A DNA stretch of 64,000 nt from JAGLSB01 sp023135955 (GCA_030673645.1 DAOVIO010000004.1:9519-73518), one strand, 5' to 3'; shown: positions 40,939-50,730, counted from the stretch's first letter. Numbers and translations are program-made. The notes: generated by a model not told the origin, from the letters alone.

Positions 40939-41724
40939 TTCCACCAAATACCCCCCAAACTTCCGCACATTCAAAACCTCTCCAGAATCAAAAATCAAAT
41001 ACTGCCCCTTTATTCCGGTTAGCACATCATGAACAAAGGGAATTTTATCGAAATTTATACTTTTCACTTTTTCAGGATATTTCATTACCGGGTATTGTAA
41101 TTCGAGGATATTATCATCATCGCTGGCATATTCCTGAAAATCGGTATGTAGTAAATCAATTGCCTTATTCTTTTGCTCGACCAGATTAATCTCTTCAGCA
41201 AGTTTATTCGTTAGCATATGCCTCCAGTTTGTTTTGTCATTCAGGTGTTGTTTCAATGCCACTTCAATACTTCCTGCAAGATACCGGTTTGGGGTAACCG
41301 CCAGTTTAATGGCTTTCCACGCCCCTTGATCTATCCAACGGGTGGGTATTTGCGTGATTCTGGTTACACCAACTTTTACACCACTTGTAAGTGCCAGATA
41401 AACAATATGGTCGTTAAGACAATGCTTTTTCGCATAATCCATATCCCTGGCAATCCCATTATGAGCCTGACAAAGTTCCGGTCTTAATACACATTCTTCA
41501 GTTTCGGATGATGATATAAAACAAGGATAACAAAAACCCTGAGCAAAAGAAGTCTTAGTTTTTCTGCCACATTTAATGCAATTGATTTCATTTAGGTATT
41601 CAATCTTTAATTCCTTCGAAATGAGGTCATTCATATTCAATTCCTGACCCCCAAGTTTCAAAGAATATTGAACTTTACCATGAATCTCTGTACTCATTTT
41701 TAGTAAATTACCTTGAATTTTCAT
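40912..41724 (-). CDS. DUF2797-family protein with zinc-finger-like cysteines
   Basis: The frame opens upstream of the preferred ATG at 41724 (MKIQGNLLKMSTEIHGKVQY); 270 residues. A treble-clef-like cluster CIKCGRKTKTSFAQGFCYPC lies near 65-84. It is followed by CVLRPELCQAH and a core with IVYLALTSGVKVGVTRITQI and TRWIDQGAWKAIKLAVTPNR, which resembles the GIY-YIG strand order (YLAL ... VGVT ... R). The family has no established function. The stop codon falls in the first stem of the right hairpin array, mirroring the S9 gene on the other side. Cytoplasmic. Confidence 0.82.
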   Translation of the reverse strand: MKIQGNLLKMSTEIHGKVQYSLKLGGQELNMNDLISKELKIEYLNEINCIKCGRKTKTSFAQGFCYPCFISSSETEECVLRPELCQAHNGIARDMDYAKKHCLNDHIVYLALTSGVKVGVTRITQIPTRWIDQGAWKAIKLAVTPNRYLAGSIEVALKQHLNDKTNWRHMLTNKLAEEINLVEQKNKAIDLLHTDFQEYASDDDNILELQYPVMKYPEKVKSINFDKIPFVHDVLTGIKGQYLIFDSGEVLNVRKFGGYLVEVVVREAQR

Positions 41725-41843
41725 GTGTTTATAATTTATTCGCCCGAACCAAAACCGGTTCAAAACATAAGAACTATTTAAGAAAAAACATTACAATTAA
41801 TATCATACAGAATGCAAGAATAGCTCCCCCAAAGAAAGCAGCA

Positions 41844-42935
41844 TTAATTCCCCCAAAAAGCAAAAAATAAACCTGCAATTAAGGGGCCCAAAGTCTGTCC
41901 TATTCGAAGAACCATTCCATTCAAAGACATAAATGCTGCTCTATACTCTATTGGAGCAATAGACACAAGCATTGTTTGTACATTAGGAATATTAATCCCC
42001 TGAGCTGCACCGAAAAAGAACGCGGGAATTAGCATCAAAGATTCGTTAGGTATAAAAGGAATCAGACATAATGAAATAATATAAAACAAATATGATACTT
42101 TAAGTAGATCTTTCTGTTCAAATCGTTTAGTTAATCTACCGAGAAATGAAGCAGTAATAGCAGTAGTTATTGAACTAGAGGACATTATTATTCCAATCAT
42201 AAATGCAGTTGAAGAAAAACTATCCTTCATTACAAAAGGAAAATAAGTAAGATATGATCCATACAATATTATGAAGGTTAACACATTGAGGAGAAAAAGA
42301 ACCAGGACCTTTAACTGTCCAACTGATTTCAGGGTTTGCCTTAGATAAATAAGAAATTTCTCTTCAGATTTGGTGTGTGGGCTTTCAAGTACAAAAAGAA
42401 CCATTAAACCACCCGGAATTGCTAACAAAGGGAAATAAAATGGAAAGTTCCAGGCAATCATTGTCAGTGCTCCTCCAATAAAGGGGTACATTGCAGTACC
42501 CATACTTAAAACACTTGCATTAAGACCCATTGCTGATGCTCTTTGTTCTTTTGAAAATATGTCACCAATCAATGTAACGTTTAAGGATCCCAATGATGCA
42601 GCTCCCACACCCTGAATAAATCTAAAAATGACCAGCATTTCAAATGAATTAACCTGGCTGCATGAATATCCGGCTATTGCAAACAGAAATAAAGCAGGTA
42701 CTAAAACGGTTTTTCTTCCATACCTGTCAGCCAGAACTCCCAGTATCGGCGTTAAAAAAACTCCCGGTAAGGTAAAGGCAGTAATTAATAATCCAATCTT
42801 CTTATAATCTATCTGAAAATGTTCTGCAATGGACGGAAATGCTGGTGTTATACTTGCAACACCCATGACTGCAAGCAAAGTCATTGAGAAAATTACATAT
42901 ATATTCTTGTTTCTTAGAACATGATTATCAGTCAT
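41844..42935 (-). CDS. MFS transporter, last helix lost by a frameshift
   Basis: The ATG at 42935 (MTDNHVLRNKNIYVIFSMTL) is preferred over the upstream open frame; 363 residues. The MFS pattern is clear: motif A GVLADRYGRKTVLVPALFL in loop 2-3, GAASLGSLNVTLIGDIFS in TM5, and a half-way loop about residue 190. The frame stops at 41844 after GLFFAFWGN. One base out of frame, the missing helix reads on: GGINAAFFGGAILAF, then CMILIVMFFLK and a stop at 41774. The shift is in a T5G5 run (minus strand), so a homopolymer indel truncated TM12. Likely a drug or siderophore exporter; substrate unknown. Confidence 0.82.
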   Translation of the reverse strand: MTDNHVLRNKNIYVIFSMTLLAVMGVASITPAFPSIAEHFQIDYKKIGLLITAFTLPGVFLTPILGVLADRYGRKTVLVPALFLFAIAGYSCSQVNSFEMLVIFRFIQGVGAASLGSLNVTLIGDIFSKEQRASAMGLNASVLSMGTAMYPFIGGALTMIAWNFPFYFPLLAIPGGLMVLFVLESPHTKSEEKFLIYLRQTLKSVGQLKVLVLFLLNVLTFIILYGSYLTYFPFVMKDSFSSTAFMIGIIMSSSSITTAITASFLGRLTKRFEQKDLLKVSYLFYIISLCLIPFIPNESLMLIPAFFFGAAQGINIPNVQTMLVSIAPIEYRAAFMSLNGMVLRIGQTLGPLIAGLFFAFWGN

Positions 42936-43219
42936 ACTGTAGTTTTTCAATTTTAAATTAAATAATATTATTTGGGGAATGCAAATGTCGGGGGAGGAAT
43001 GGATCAATTATGAAGGAACGTCTATGTAAATAGTCGGAAATGCTTCAGGTTAAAATTTTGTGTTGCTGGTTACTACTATATAACATGATACTGTTATTCT
43101 GTGACTTACGATTTTATTATAAAAATAGTATAATTTATTTACTACTATGTCTTGCATGGTACTACATTTATCACTTATCTTTGTATTGTCATGTTGTATG
43201 TTTAAAATAGTATTGTATT
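42936..43219. other. Upstream region of the PadR-PspC operon
   Basis: It holds the inverted copy of the 29-base repeat (43070-43098) and a promoter (43153-43183). The AT-rich stretch between them contains several TACTA/TAGTA words that could be PadR contacts. No gene was found. Confidence 0.45.
43153..43183 (+). promoter_or_regulatory. Promoter of the small-protein/PadR/PspC operon
   Basis: TTG (43153-43155), about 20 bases and TATCTTTG (43176-43183) match the Bacteroidetes promoter consensus. Transcription would begin near 43190, 30 bases before the first start codon. Confidence 0.6.
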
Positions 43220-43468
43220 ATGAAAACATCTTATATATATCTGGCATTATCCATAATTCTGATTGCGGGAACAGTTTCTCTCGGTAGTCAAAATATAAAT
43301 ATGGATGAGAATGAAAGTTATGCTCAATATGAGTTAAGGCTTTCTTCAGAGGTAAAGATTCCGGCACAAGTGATTTCTTCAGAATCTGAAATAGATACTT
43401 TTATTGAGGAAAAACTTGACTTTGAAATCTGGATGACAGAACCATGTGAATGGAATTGTATTGATTAA
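43220..43468 (+). CDS. Small secreted protein of unknown function
   Basis: The protein has 82 residues. The N-terminal signal or anchor is MKTSYIYLALSIILIAGTVS. An acidic mature part ends WMTEPCEWNCID with two cysteines four residues apart. There is no known family. A good promoter stands upstream and the PadR gene follows after 23 bases, so it belongs to the PadR-PspC operon and may be an envelope-stress effector or sensor. Codon use and context support it as real. Confidence 0.6.
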   Translation: MKTSYIYLALSIILIAGTVSLGSQNINMDENESYAQYELRLSSEVKIPAQVISSESEIDTFIEEKLDFEIWMTEPCEWNCID

Positions 43469-43491
43469 ATTAATGTTAAAATAAATTTGAA

Positions 43492-43821
43492 ATGAATGTA
43501 GAAAATTCAAAAGCACAGATGCGAAAAGGCGTCCTTGAATATTGCATACTTCTAATGCTATCAAGAAAGGACGCTTACGCCTCAGACATTATTAATCAGC
43601 TGAAAGATGCGAAGTTGATAGTTGTAGAAGGAACATTATACCCTCTTTTAACCCGGCAGAAAAATGCAGGTTTGCTGACATATCGCTGGGAAGAATCGAC
43701 CCAGGGTCCGCCACGTAAGTATTACACAATTACAGAAATTGGAAAAAGCTATATTAAAGAGCTTGATAAATCCTGGCTCGAACTGGTAAAATCCATTGGG
43801 TCAATTAGAAAAAGTAAATAA
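43492..43821 (+). CDS. PadR-family transcriptional regulator
   Basis: This short PadR type has 109 residues. The core is KGVLEYCILLMLSRKDAYAS, then DIINQLKDAKLIVVEGTLYP (recognition helix with the TLYPLL signature), the wing WEESTQGPPRKYYTITEIGK, and a dimerising C-terminal helix. Such PadR proteins pair with PspC-domain genes in Bacteroidetes and control membrane-stress responses. It is 15 bases upstream of the PspC gene. Autoregulation at the promoter near 43150-43190 is expected but no classical PadR site was recognised. Confidence 0.88.
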   Translation: MNVENSKAQMRKGVLEYCILLMLSRKDAYASDIINQLKDAKLIVVEGTLYPLLTRQKNAGLLTYRWEESTQGPPRKYYTITEIGKSYIKELDKSWLELVKSIGSIRKSK

Positions 43822-43836
43822 TTAAAAAAAGATAAA

Positions 43837-45405
43837 ATGAAACGAGCACTTAAAATAAATTTAAACGGGCAGATTTTTCATATTGATGAGGACGCCTATG
43901 AGAAGCTTAAAAATTATCTGGACACGATAAGTAGTCATTTTTCAAATGTTGAAGAAAGCAAAGAAATTATTGACGATATTGAGTCCAGGATAGCTGAGCT
44001 TCTTGAAGAAAAATTAAAAGACCAGTCCCAGGTCATTGGTCTCAAACAGGTAGAGGAGATAATTGAAATAATGGGCAAACCTGAAGAGATAGTCGATGAT
44101 GAAACTACCGCTAATGAACAAAAGCAAAGTTTTAATTCTTCCGATGGAAAATACCGAAGACTTTATCGCGATCCCGACAATGCAGTATTTGGTGGTGTTG
44201 CAGCAGGTCTATCAGCCTATTTTGCCATAGACTTGCTGTTTGTCCGTATACTATTTGTAGTTCTGATCCTTGCTGGTTGGGGTCTCCCATTTATTCTGTA
44301 CCTGGTATTATGGATTGCAGTACCAAAGGCTTTGACAGCGGCAGAAAAACTGGAAATGAAAGGAGAGAAAGTTAATGTCTCAAATTTGGAGAAAAAAGTA
44401 AGAGAAGAATATGAAGATGTGAAGGAAAATTTCTCTAAAGCAAGAAACTCTAAAGCTGGGAGAAGAACAGAAGATGCTTTTCATGAAATATTCAGAATTT
44501 TGGGTGTGATTATCATCGGATTTTTCAAAATAATCCTAGCTATAATAGCTGTCTCATTTGTGATAGCAGGCATAAGCCTGATTGCATCTTTAATAGGATT
44601 GGCTTTCTTTGGTGCCGGAGCTACAGGTTGGGGTCTGTTCCATGTATGGGATTCTGATGTCAGTCATTTTATTGTACCATTTATTAGTCCTGCGAATCTT
44701 TCATTTTTAGGAATGTCTGCAATAATGATAATTCTAATTCCTCTTTTGGCTATAATTTATGGACTCTTCAAGGCATTGTTTCGCTTTAAAGCTAAAGACA
44801 AAGCACTAGGAGCAGGCGCGTTTGCTCTTTGGTTCCTGTCTCTGATTATACTCATTACTCTTGGTGTATTTGAAGCCAAGGAATATAGAGAAAGCGAGGA
44901 TGTTGTAAACGAGATCAGCTTAAGTGACATTTCGGGCAACACTTTATTTCTGGCTATGAATAATTTTGATGAGGATTTGTTTGATGATAAAGAGAATTTC
45001 AGAATAGATGAATTTAATTACATTATGGGCACTGATGAAAATATTTATGGTGAAGTGAATATTGATTTCAGAAAATCGAAAACCGATGATTTCAAAATGG
45101 AAATTGAAAAATCGTCGAGAGGTGAAGATTTTGAAGAAGCATTAAGATTCGCTGAAAACATCAATTATCGTTTTACAAGGTCAGACAGTATGCTTTATAT
45201 AGATCCATATTTCCATTCACAATATGAAAATAAATGGAGATTCCAGACTGTTGAAATTAACATCTTTGTACCCGAGGGAAAATCTATTCAATTCGATAAA
45301 GAAGTTGCAGATTATGTAGACTATATCCGAAATGAAAACAACTACTCTCCATGGAAAATGGCAGATAAAACCTGGACAATGACAGACGGAAAGTTTAGAA
45401 GATAG
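43837..45405 (+). CDS. PspC-domain membrane protein
   Basis: The protein has 522 residues. The N-terminal cytoplasmic part (1-100) has two helical DUF1700-like segments (YEKLKNYLDTISSHFSNVEE, GKPEEIVDDE). The PspC domain (about 105-170) has YRRLYRDPDNAVFGGVAAGL, SAYFAIDLLFVRILFVVL and LYLVLWIAVPKA. Four more membrane helices (about 215-360) precede a beta-rich C-terminal domain (DUF4097-like, QFDKEVADYVDYIRNENN). It probably senses or buffers membrane stress, controlled by the PadR gene directly upstream. A terminator at 45455-45488 ends the operon. Confidence 0.85.
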   Translation: MKRALKINLNGQIFHIDEDAYEKLKNYLDTISSHFSNVEESKEIIDDIESRIAELLEEKLKDQSQVIGLKQVEEIIEIMGKPEEIVDDETTANEQKQSFNSSDGKYRRLYRDPDNAVFGGVAAGLSAYFAIDLLFVRILFVVLILAGWGLPFILYLVLWIAVPKALTAAEKLEMKGEKVNVSNLEKKVREEYEDVKENFSKARNSKAGRRTEDAFHEIFRILGVIIIGFFKIILAIIAVSFVIAGISLIASLIGLAFFGAGATGWGLFHVWDSDVSHFIVPFISPANLSFLGMSAIMIILIPLLAIIYGLFKALFRFKAKDKALGAGAFALWFLSLIILITLGVFEAKEYRESEDVVNEISLSDISGNTLFLAMNNFDEDLFDDKENFRIDEFNYIMGTDENIYGEVNIDFRKSKTDDFKMEIEKSSRGEDFEEALRFAENINYRFTRSDSMLYIDPYFHSQYENKWRFQTVEINIFVPEGKSIQFDKEVADYVDYIRNENNYSPWKMADKTWTMTDGKFRR

Positions 45406-45454
45406 GATAAATTCCTAATAAATGGAATAAAATCTAATTTTTAATAAATATTCA

Positions 45455-45488
45455 AAAAGAAGGTATCGTTTTAGACACCTTTTTTTTG
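45455..45488 (+). terminator. Intrinsic terminator of the PadR-PspC operon
   Basis: AAGAAGGT...ACACCTTTTTTTT: a short stem (AAGGT/ACCTT, extended by A-T pairs) followed by an eight-T run, 50 bases after the PspC stop. Confidence 0.75.
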
Positions 45489-45500
45489 CTTTATTGATAT

Positions 45501-46148
45501 TTAAAACAAAATACCAAGACTTAATAAATGCATATTCGCCCGTGAGTCGAAAGCATAATCATTTGCTCCAATGGTAAGTTTATCTCCCCATTTACTCAGG
45601 CCGCCTTCATAGCGGTAATCGAGAGCAAGAAATTTCAAAATATCTATTCCAACACCCGCCTGATATCCAATTGTGGCCGCTTTGGAAAGAGACTCCATTT
45701 CAGGAATGACTTCTTCTATCTCATTTTTTTCCGAAAGTACAACAGAGGCAACCGGACCAGCATTAATTCTCAATGGACCCATTTTAAAACCAAGTAGAAC
45801 CGGAATGTCAATTTTGCTAAATTTTACCTGCTTAACATATTCAATACTTGCTCCCGAAGCTTGAACTTCCTCAATCAGTACATTTCCACCAGATGTAGTG
45901 AAATACAACTCAGGCTGAATATACATATTGAAAATATTCAAGCGGGTCATCAATCCAAAATGAAAACTCTGAAAAGCATCGTCTTCCATTAATTTATAAT
46001 CAAGAGTGTTAGCAGTAATATTCGAAATTTCATCAAATTTTAATTTTGAATAATTCACTCCGCCCTTTATTCCATAGCTTAAAAATTGAGCCGACGCAAT
46101 CCCAATGCTAAAAAAGGTAACTCCTATCAATAATAATATCCTCTTCAT
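45501..46148 (-). CDS. PorT-like outer-membrane beta-barrel protein
   Basis: The protein has 215 residues. The signal peptide is MKRILLLIGVTFFSIGIASA. The pattern SYGIKGGVNYSKLKFDEIS near the start, GLMTRLNIFNMYIQPELYFT in the middle and AATIGYQAGVGIDILKFLAL later is that of the PorT/outer_membrane_beta_brl_2 family, eight-stranded barrels very common in Bacteroidetes. It ends HLLSLGILF. No operon partner. Specific function is unknown; similar proteins are structural or accessory to secretion. Confidence 0.82.
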   Translation of the reverse strand: MKRILLLIGVTFFSIGIASAQFLSYGIKGGVNYSKLKFDEISNITANTLDYKLMEDDAFQSFHFGLMTRLNIFNMYIQPELYFTTSGGNVLIEEVQASGASIEYVKQVKFSKIDIPVLLGFKMGPLRINAGPVASVVLSEKNEIEEVIPEMESLSKAATIGYQAGVGIDILKFLALDYRYEGGLSKWGDKLTIGANDYAFDSRANMHLLSLGILF

Positions 46149-46583
46149 AATTAATAAATTTTGTTCGTTGCTAAATTAACTAAAAACATGCCAAAAAAAA
46201 TAGAAAAAATTCTAATGTTAGAAAAATATATAAATTCCATTAATAATTGACTTGAGAATTGTCTCTTAATAATATGATGAATTTATTTTTTGAGGTTAAA
46301 AAAATGTGTGTGTTTAGGAAAACCCTTAAAGTATAGTAGGATTTTTTAAACGAGAAGATATCAGGGTAATAGTGTTCAAGGAGTGTTTCTGATAAAATTA
46401 TATCTTAAACCTCCGAGGTTTATAGACCTCGGAGGTCTAAAATAAAAATTTATTCTATATATCCAATTCCTAAATAATTTTTTTAAACACATCCAAATAA
46501 CCACCTAAAACAACCAATCCCTATTACTAAATTACTTAATATTATCTCCTCTATTTTACTATCTTTGGGAAAATTTTCTAATA
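46149..46583. other. Intergenic region upstream of tyrS
   Basis: This is a 435-base AT-rich region. It holds one palindromic repeat (46405-46440) and a -7-like box TATCTTTG (46560-46567) 17 bases before the tyrS start, without a clear -33 partner. I searched it for a T-box-like leader by eye and saw none. Nothing else. Confidence 0.45.
46405..46440. repeat. Palindromic repeat ACCTCGGAGGT, copy 2
   Basis: ACCTCCGAGGT (46409-46419) and ACCTCGGAGGT (46426-46436) flank TTATAG, with TTA/TAA outer pairs. It is the same family as 35412-35445, in opposite orientation with small changes outside the core. Confidence 0.75.
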
Positions 46584-47873
46584 ATGAATTTCGTTGAAGA
46601 ATTAAAGTGGAGAGGCATGCTGCACGATATCATGCCCGGAACGGAGGAGCTGCTTAAAAAAGAAATGGCAACGGCTTATGTTGGAATTGATCCGACGGCC
46701 GATTCTTTACATATAGGTCACCTGGTAGGAATTATGATGCTTAAGCATTTTCAGGTAGCCGGACATAAACCTCTGGCTCTGGTAGGTGGAGCAACCGGAA
46801 TGATAGGTGATCCTTCCGGAAAATCGCAAGAAAGAAATCTTCTGGACGAAAAAACCTTGCGCCATAATCAGGATTGTCTCAGAGATCAGATTGCTCTTTT
46901 TCTCAACTTCGACTCCGAGGCTCCTAATGCGGCAGAGATGGTGAATAACTATGACTGGATGAAGGATTTTGGCTTTCTAGATTTCATTCGTGAAATCGGT
47001 AAGCATATCACAGTAAATTACATGATGGCAAAAGATTCTGTTAAAAAGCGCTTGTCAGCAGAATCAAAATTTGGAATGTCATTTACAGAATTCACATACC
47101 AGCTTGTACAGGGTTACGACTTTCTTCATCTTTACCGTGAGAAAAGCTGCAAATTACAAATGGGAGGCTCTGATCAGTGGGGAAATATAGTTACCGGTAC
47201 TGAACTAATCCGTAGAATTGGTGGAGGAGAAGCATTTGCTCTTACTTGTCCTTTAATTACTAAAGCGGATGGCGGTAAATTTGGGAAAACCGAAGAAGGC
47301 AATGTCTGGCTTGATCCAAAACGTACATCTCCTTATAAATTTTATCAATTTTGGTTAAATGTTTCAGATGAAGATGCTGAAAAATATATCAAAATTTTTA
47401 CCCTTCTTGGAAAAGAAAAAATAGAAATTCTCGTTAATGAACATGAAGAAGCACCACATATGAGAATACTTCAGAAGAAACTGGCATTGGAAGTGACCAC
47501 AATGGTTCATGGTGAAGAAGAATACAAATCGGCTGTTGAAGCTTCGGAAATTTTATTTGGTAAAGCAACTACCGAAAGTCTGAATAAAATTCGCGAAGAT
47601 GTTTTTCTGTCTGTTTTTGAAGGTGTCCCACGGTTTGAAGCCGGCAACAATAATCCGGATTCTAATGTTCTCGATTTTATGGTAGATGAAACTGGTGTTT
47701 TTTCATCAAAAGGAGAATTACGAAGACTAATTAAGGGCGGTGGATTAAGCATTAATAAAGAAAAAGTTAGTAATGAAAATGTAATCATCACAAAAGACCA
47801 CTTTATTAACGGAAAATATATTATCGTTCAAAAAGGCAAAAAGAATTACTACCTCATAAATATTAAACAATAA
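46584..47873 (+). CDS. tyrS: Tyrosyl-tRNA synthetase
   Basis: The protein has 429 residues, normal for the bacterial enzyme. The class I motif HIGH is at 43-46 ([10 protein letters not shown]), the Tyr-binding region is [17 protein letters not shown] and [11 protein letters not shown], and the KMSKS equivalent is KFGKT (about 233). The C-terminal S4 RNA-binding domain (about 360-425) has [20 protein letters not shown]. It charges tRNA-Tyr in the cytoplasm. The polysaccharide genes follow 11 bases downstream, an unusual but tight coupling. Confidence 0.97.
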   Translation: MNFVEELKWRGMLHDIMPGTEELLKKEMATAYVGIDPTADSLHIGHLVGIMMLKHFQVAGHKPLALVGGATGMIGDPSGKSQERNLLDEKTLRHNQDCLRDQIALFLNFDSEAPNAAEMVNNYDWMKDFGFLDFIREIGKHITVNYMMAKDSVKKRLSAESKFGMSFTEFTYQLVQGYDFLHLYREKSCKLQMGGSDQWGNIVTGTELIRRIGGGEAFALTCPLITKADGGKFGKTEEGNVWLDPKRTSPYKFYQFWLNVSDEDAEKYIKIFTLLGKEKIEILVNEHEEAPHMRILQKKLALEVTTMVHGEEEYKSAVEASEILFGKATTESLNKIREDVFLSVFEGVPRFEAGNNNPDSNVLDFMVDETGVFSSKGELRRLIKGGGLSINKEKVSNENVIITKDHFINGKYIIVQKGKKNYYLINIKQ

Positions 47874-47884
47874 AAACATCTGTT

Positions 47885-48907
47885 ATGTCCAGAGACAATC
47901 AATCAAACTACGATTACGATTTCAGCTCTACTGATTTTCTGATTTATATGTGGAATAAACGGGTTCCCTTGCTTATTATCACATTTTTGGCCGGAGTTGC
48001 ATCAATTCTAATCTCTTTTTCAATTACGCCAAAATTCAGATCGACTGTTGTTATGTTTCCAACAACAAGCGCCTCGATTGCAAAAAACCTACTTGCAGAT
48101 AATTATGGTGGGAGATCGTCCATGTATGAAATAGGAGAAGAAGAACAGTCTGAGCAACTTATGCAAATTCTTAATTCAGAAGGAATCCGTAATCGTATTA
48201 TTGAAAAATACAATTTGATGGATCATTATGAGATTGAGGGTAATTCTAAATTCCCAATGACTCAATTATATGCAGAATTTAGCTCAAACATCAATTTTGA
48301 GCTAACTCAGTATTTATCAGTAGTTATCGATGTTCTTGATACCGATCCGCAAATGGCGGCAGATATCGCCAATGACATTGCAGCCCTTGTCGATACCGTT
48401 TACAACAGAATGTTAAAACAAAGAGCTATTGACGCTTTCTACCTTGTTGATAAAGAATATAATTCAATGATTACGAATATGGATATACTTCAAGATTCCA
48501 TTAATAAAATTCGTTTTCTCGGCATTAACGATTATGAAACACAGTCAGAACGCTACTACGAAGGTCTCTCAAGAGCTATTAATGAAGGAAATTATAATGC
48601 ACAGAAAATTTTTGAAGATAAACTAAAAGTTCTTTCCAAACATGGAGGTAGCTATGTAGTAATTCGGGATCATCTTCTGCATGAAACAGAGAGATTGAGT
48701 AGAATGAAACAAAGATATCAGGAAGCAGAGCTCGAGGCATCTCAAAATCTTCAGCATATTTTTATTGTCGACAGCGCCTTTAAAGCCGAAAAGAAAGCTT
48801 ATCCAAAAAAATCTATCATAGTTATCATTTCAACTTTGGCTGCATTTTTACTCACTTTGATTACATTAATAGTAGTTGAAAATATCAGGAAAAAAGTTAC
48901 TGCCTGA
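47885..48907 (+). CDS. Wzz-type polysaccharide chain-length determinant
   Basis: The protein has 340 residues. N-terminal TM1 (about 30-52, VPLLIITFLAGVASILISFS) leads into the beta domain (TPKFRSTVVMFPTTS), followed by long helices and a coiled coil (about 180-290), then TM2 near the C-terminus (SIIVIISTLAAFLLTLITLI). This is the Wzz/co-polymerase fold that sets the length of O-antigen or exopolysaccharide chains. No tyrosine-kinase domain is fused. It shares the ATGCG junction with the downstream ligase/polymerase, overlapping by one base. Confidence 0.85.
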   Translation: MSRDNQSNYDYDFSSTDFLIYMWNKRVPLLIITFLAGVASILISFSITPKFRSTVVMFPTTSASIAKNLLADNYGGRSSMYEIGEEEQSEQLMQILNSEGIRNRIIEKYNLMDHYEIEGNSKFPMTQLYAEFSSNINFELTQYLSVVIDVLDTDPQMAADIANDIAALVDTVYNRMLKQRAIDAFYLVDKEYNSMITNMDILQDSINKIRFLGINDYETQSERYYEGLSRAINEGNYNAQKIFEDKLKVLSKHGGSYVVIRDHLLHETERLSRMKQRYQEAELEASQNLQHIFIVDSAFKAEKKAYPKKSIIVIISTLAAFLLTLITLIVVENIRKKVTA

Positions 48908-50376
48908 TGCGGGTTTTCAAAACAGAAAATAAAGATAGCTACCTGATCTTTATTATCGGGTTGACCTTTGTAATTTTGAATAGCATTCTTCTTTACTACG
49001 AAGTATTCTATCTTCCTCTTTTGCCTATTCTTTTAGCGGTAACCTGGTTGTTTTTTACTTCTCTTGAAAAAGGACTTTTACTCATTGTTTTTTTCGTGCC
49101 GTTTTCCATTCCATTATCAAAAATAGTTCCCGGTCTTCCAATAGATATGTTCCTTCCTACAGAGCCCTTGCTTGCTGCCATTATGCTTTTGTACTTTCTT
49201 AAATACATAAAGGGTAGCCGGATTGACATTAAAATTTTAAGACATCCGGTAAGCCTGGCTATCTATTTTAACCTGGCTTGGATCTTTATCACGTCCATAA
49301 CATCTACAATGCCATTGGTATCGGCAAAATTTTTGCTTGCCAGAATCTGGTTTATCATTGCATTTTATATTCTCGCCGCACAAATTTTTAAAAATCCACA
49401 AAGAATTCGTCAATACCTATGGGTATATATTATTCCCTTCAGCATAATAATCTTTTATGTTCTTATTCGACATTCTGCTTATGGCCTTAACAACCAGGTA
49501 GCTTCACACTGGGTTGTTAGACCCTTTTATAATGATCATACTTCCTATGGTGCCATGCTGGCAATGCTCCTGCCGGTTTTAATTGCGCTGTTCATGAGTT
49601 ATTTGAAAATGGATATTGGACAAAAAATTCTTTTCTTTTTGTTGATAGGATTATTTGTCGCGGCAACTTTATTTTCTTATACCAGGGCTGCATGGGTTAG
49701 TTTGGTGGCCGTTTTTGGCCTGTGGGTCATTATAAAACTTCGGATTAAACTTCAATTTCTAATTCTGGCAGGAATTATCTTTGGAGCAATTCTTTTTAGC
49801 GCCTGGCCAAGATTAATGGTGCAAATGGAACAAAACAATCAAACTTCTTCAGGAGAATTGACCGAGCATATTCAATCAATCTCAAACATAAGAAACGATG
49901 CCTCTAATCTTGAGCGTCTTAATCGATGGAACAGTGCCATCAGAATGTTTAAGGAGAAACCCGTATTTGGCTGGGGACCGGGGACTTACCAATTTAATTA
50001 TGCTCCCTTTCAGGTTTCACACGAAAAAACCAGCATTAGTACTAATACCGGAAGACGCGGCAATGCACATAGTGAATATCTCGGACCCTTAAGTGAATCT
50101 GGGGTTTTGGGAATGTTAAGTATAATCATGATTGTAGCTATCAGTATATATACCGGATTAAAAGTTTACTTCAAGTCCAAAAGCCGGCAAATTAGAACCC
50201 TTTCACTCGGAATTCTTTTAGGATTGGTAACTTACTTTATTCATGGTGTACTAAATAATTTTCTAGATACGGATAAAGCCTCAGCTCTTGTCTGGGGATA
50301 TATTGCCATCCTTGTAGCAATAGATCTGTATCATAAAAATTCTGAGGGAGTGATTGGGGCAGACCATAAACCATAG
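48907..50376 (+). CDS. O-antigen ligase/polymerase-like membrane protein (WaaL/Wzy family)
   Basis: The protein has 489 residues and about 12-13 membrane helices. The family loop lies between helices: NLERLNRWNSAIRMFKEKPV, FGWGPGTYQFNYAPF and GRRGNAHSEYLGPLSESGVL with the NAHSEYL histidine motif of Wzy_C proteins. It polymerises or transfers O-antigen units at the periplasmic face. It is coupled to the Wzz gene; no glycosyltransferases follow, so this is a detached two-gene polysaccharide module behind tyrS. Confidence 0.88.
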   Translation: MRVFKTENKDSYLIFIIGLTFVILNSILLYYEVFYLPLLPILLAVTWLFFTSLEKGLLLIVFFVPFSIPLSKIVPGLPIDMFLPTEPLLAAIMLLYFLKYIKGSRIDIKILRHPVSLAIYFNLAWIFITSITSTMPLVSAKFLLARIWFIIAFYILAAQIFKNPQRIRQYLWVYIIPFSIIIFYVLIRHSAYGLNNQVASHWVVRPFYNDHTSYGAMLAMLLPVLIALFMSYLKMDIGQKILFFLLIGLFVAATLFSYTRAAWVSLVAVFGLWVIIKLRIKLQFLILAGIIFGAILFSAWPRLMVQMEQNNQTSSGELTEHIQSISNIRNDASNLERLNRWNSAIRMFKEKPVFGWGPGTYQFNYAPFQVSHEKTSISTNTGRRGNAHSEYLGPLSESGVLGMLSIIMIVAISIYTGLKVYFKSKSRQIRTLSLGILLGLVTYFIHGVLNNFLDTDKASALVWGYIAILVAIDLYHKNSEGVIGADHKP

Positions 50377-50730
50377 ACCATGGAGGCTCTGTTGTATATT
50401 AATGGGAGTGCCCAAACTATTGTTAATGTGGCATTTAAAAGGTGACGTAGGTTACTTGTTGCAGTGATTACTCTTACCTGGATCAGACACCAGCATCCTG
50501 CAACTTCAATTAACTCAATTACTTTGCAACATTGCATCAGTTGTCTACCGTCTATTATCTATTGTCATTAACTATCTTCAATCCCTCAAAAACAATCTCT
50601 ACTCTAATTCCCATTCCTTATTTTTTTTATATCTTTAACTGATTATTGTAGAATTTTATGTCATTTATAATTTGACATAAGTTCTTTATTTGTAATTAAT
50701 TTCATTTGAACAACCCATAAAATCAATATA
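50377..50730. other. Intergenic region with a candidate operator
   Basis: This is a 354-base gap without genes. The only structure is a perfect inverted repeat TTATGTCA-N9-TGACATAA (50656-50680), 50 bases before the GH16-like gene. It surrounds a near-consensus -7 box (TA-N3-TTTG). It may be a regulator site for that gene. Confidence 0.45.

Noticed and set aside
46149..46583. T-box riboswitch upstream of tyrS
   Set aside because: No AGGGUGGAACCGCG-like antiterminator core or specifier loop is present, and T-boxes are not expected in Bacteroidetes.
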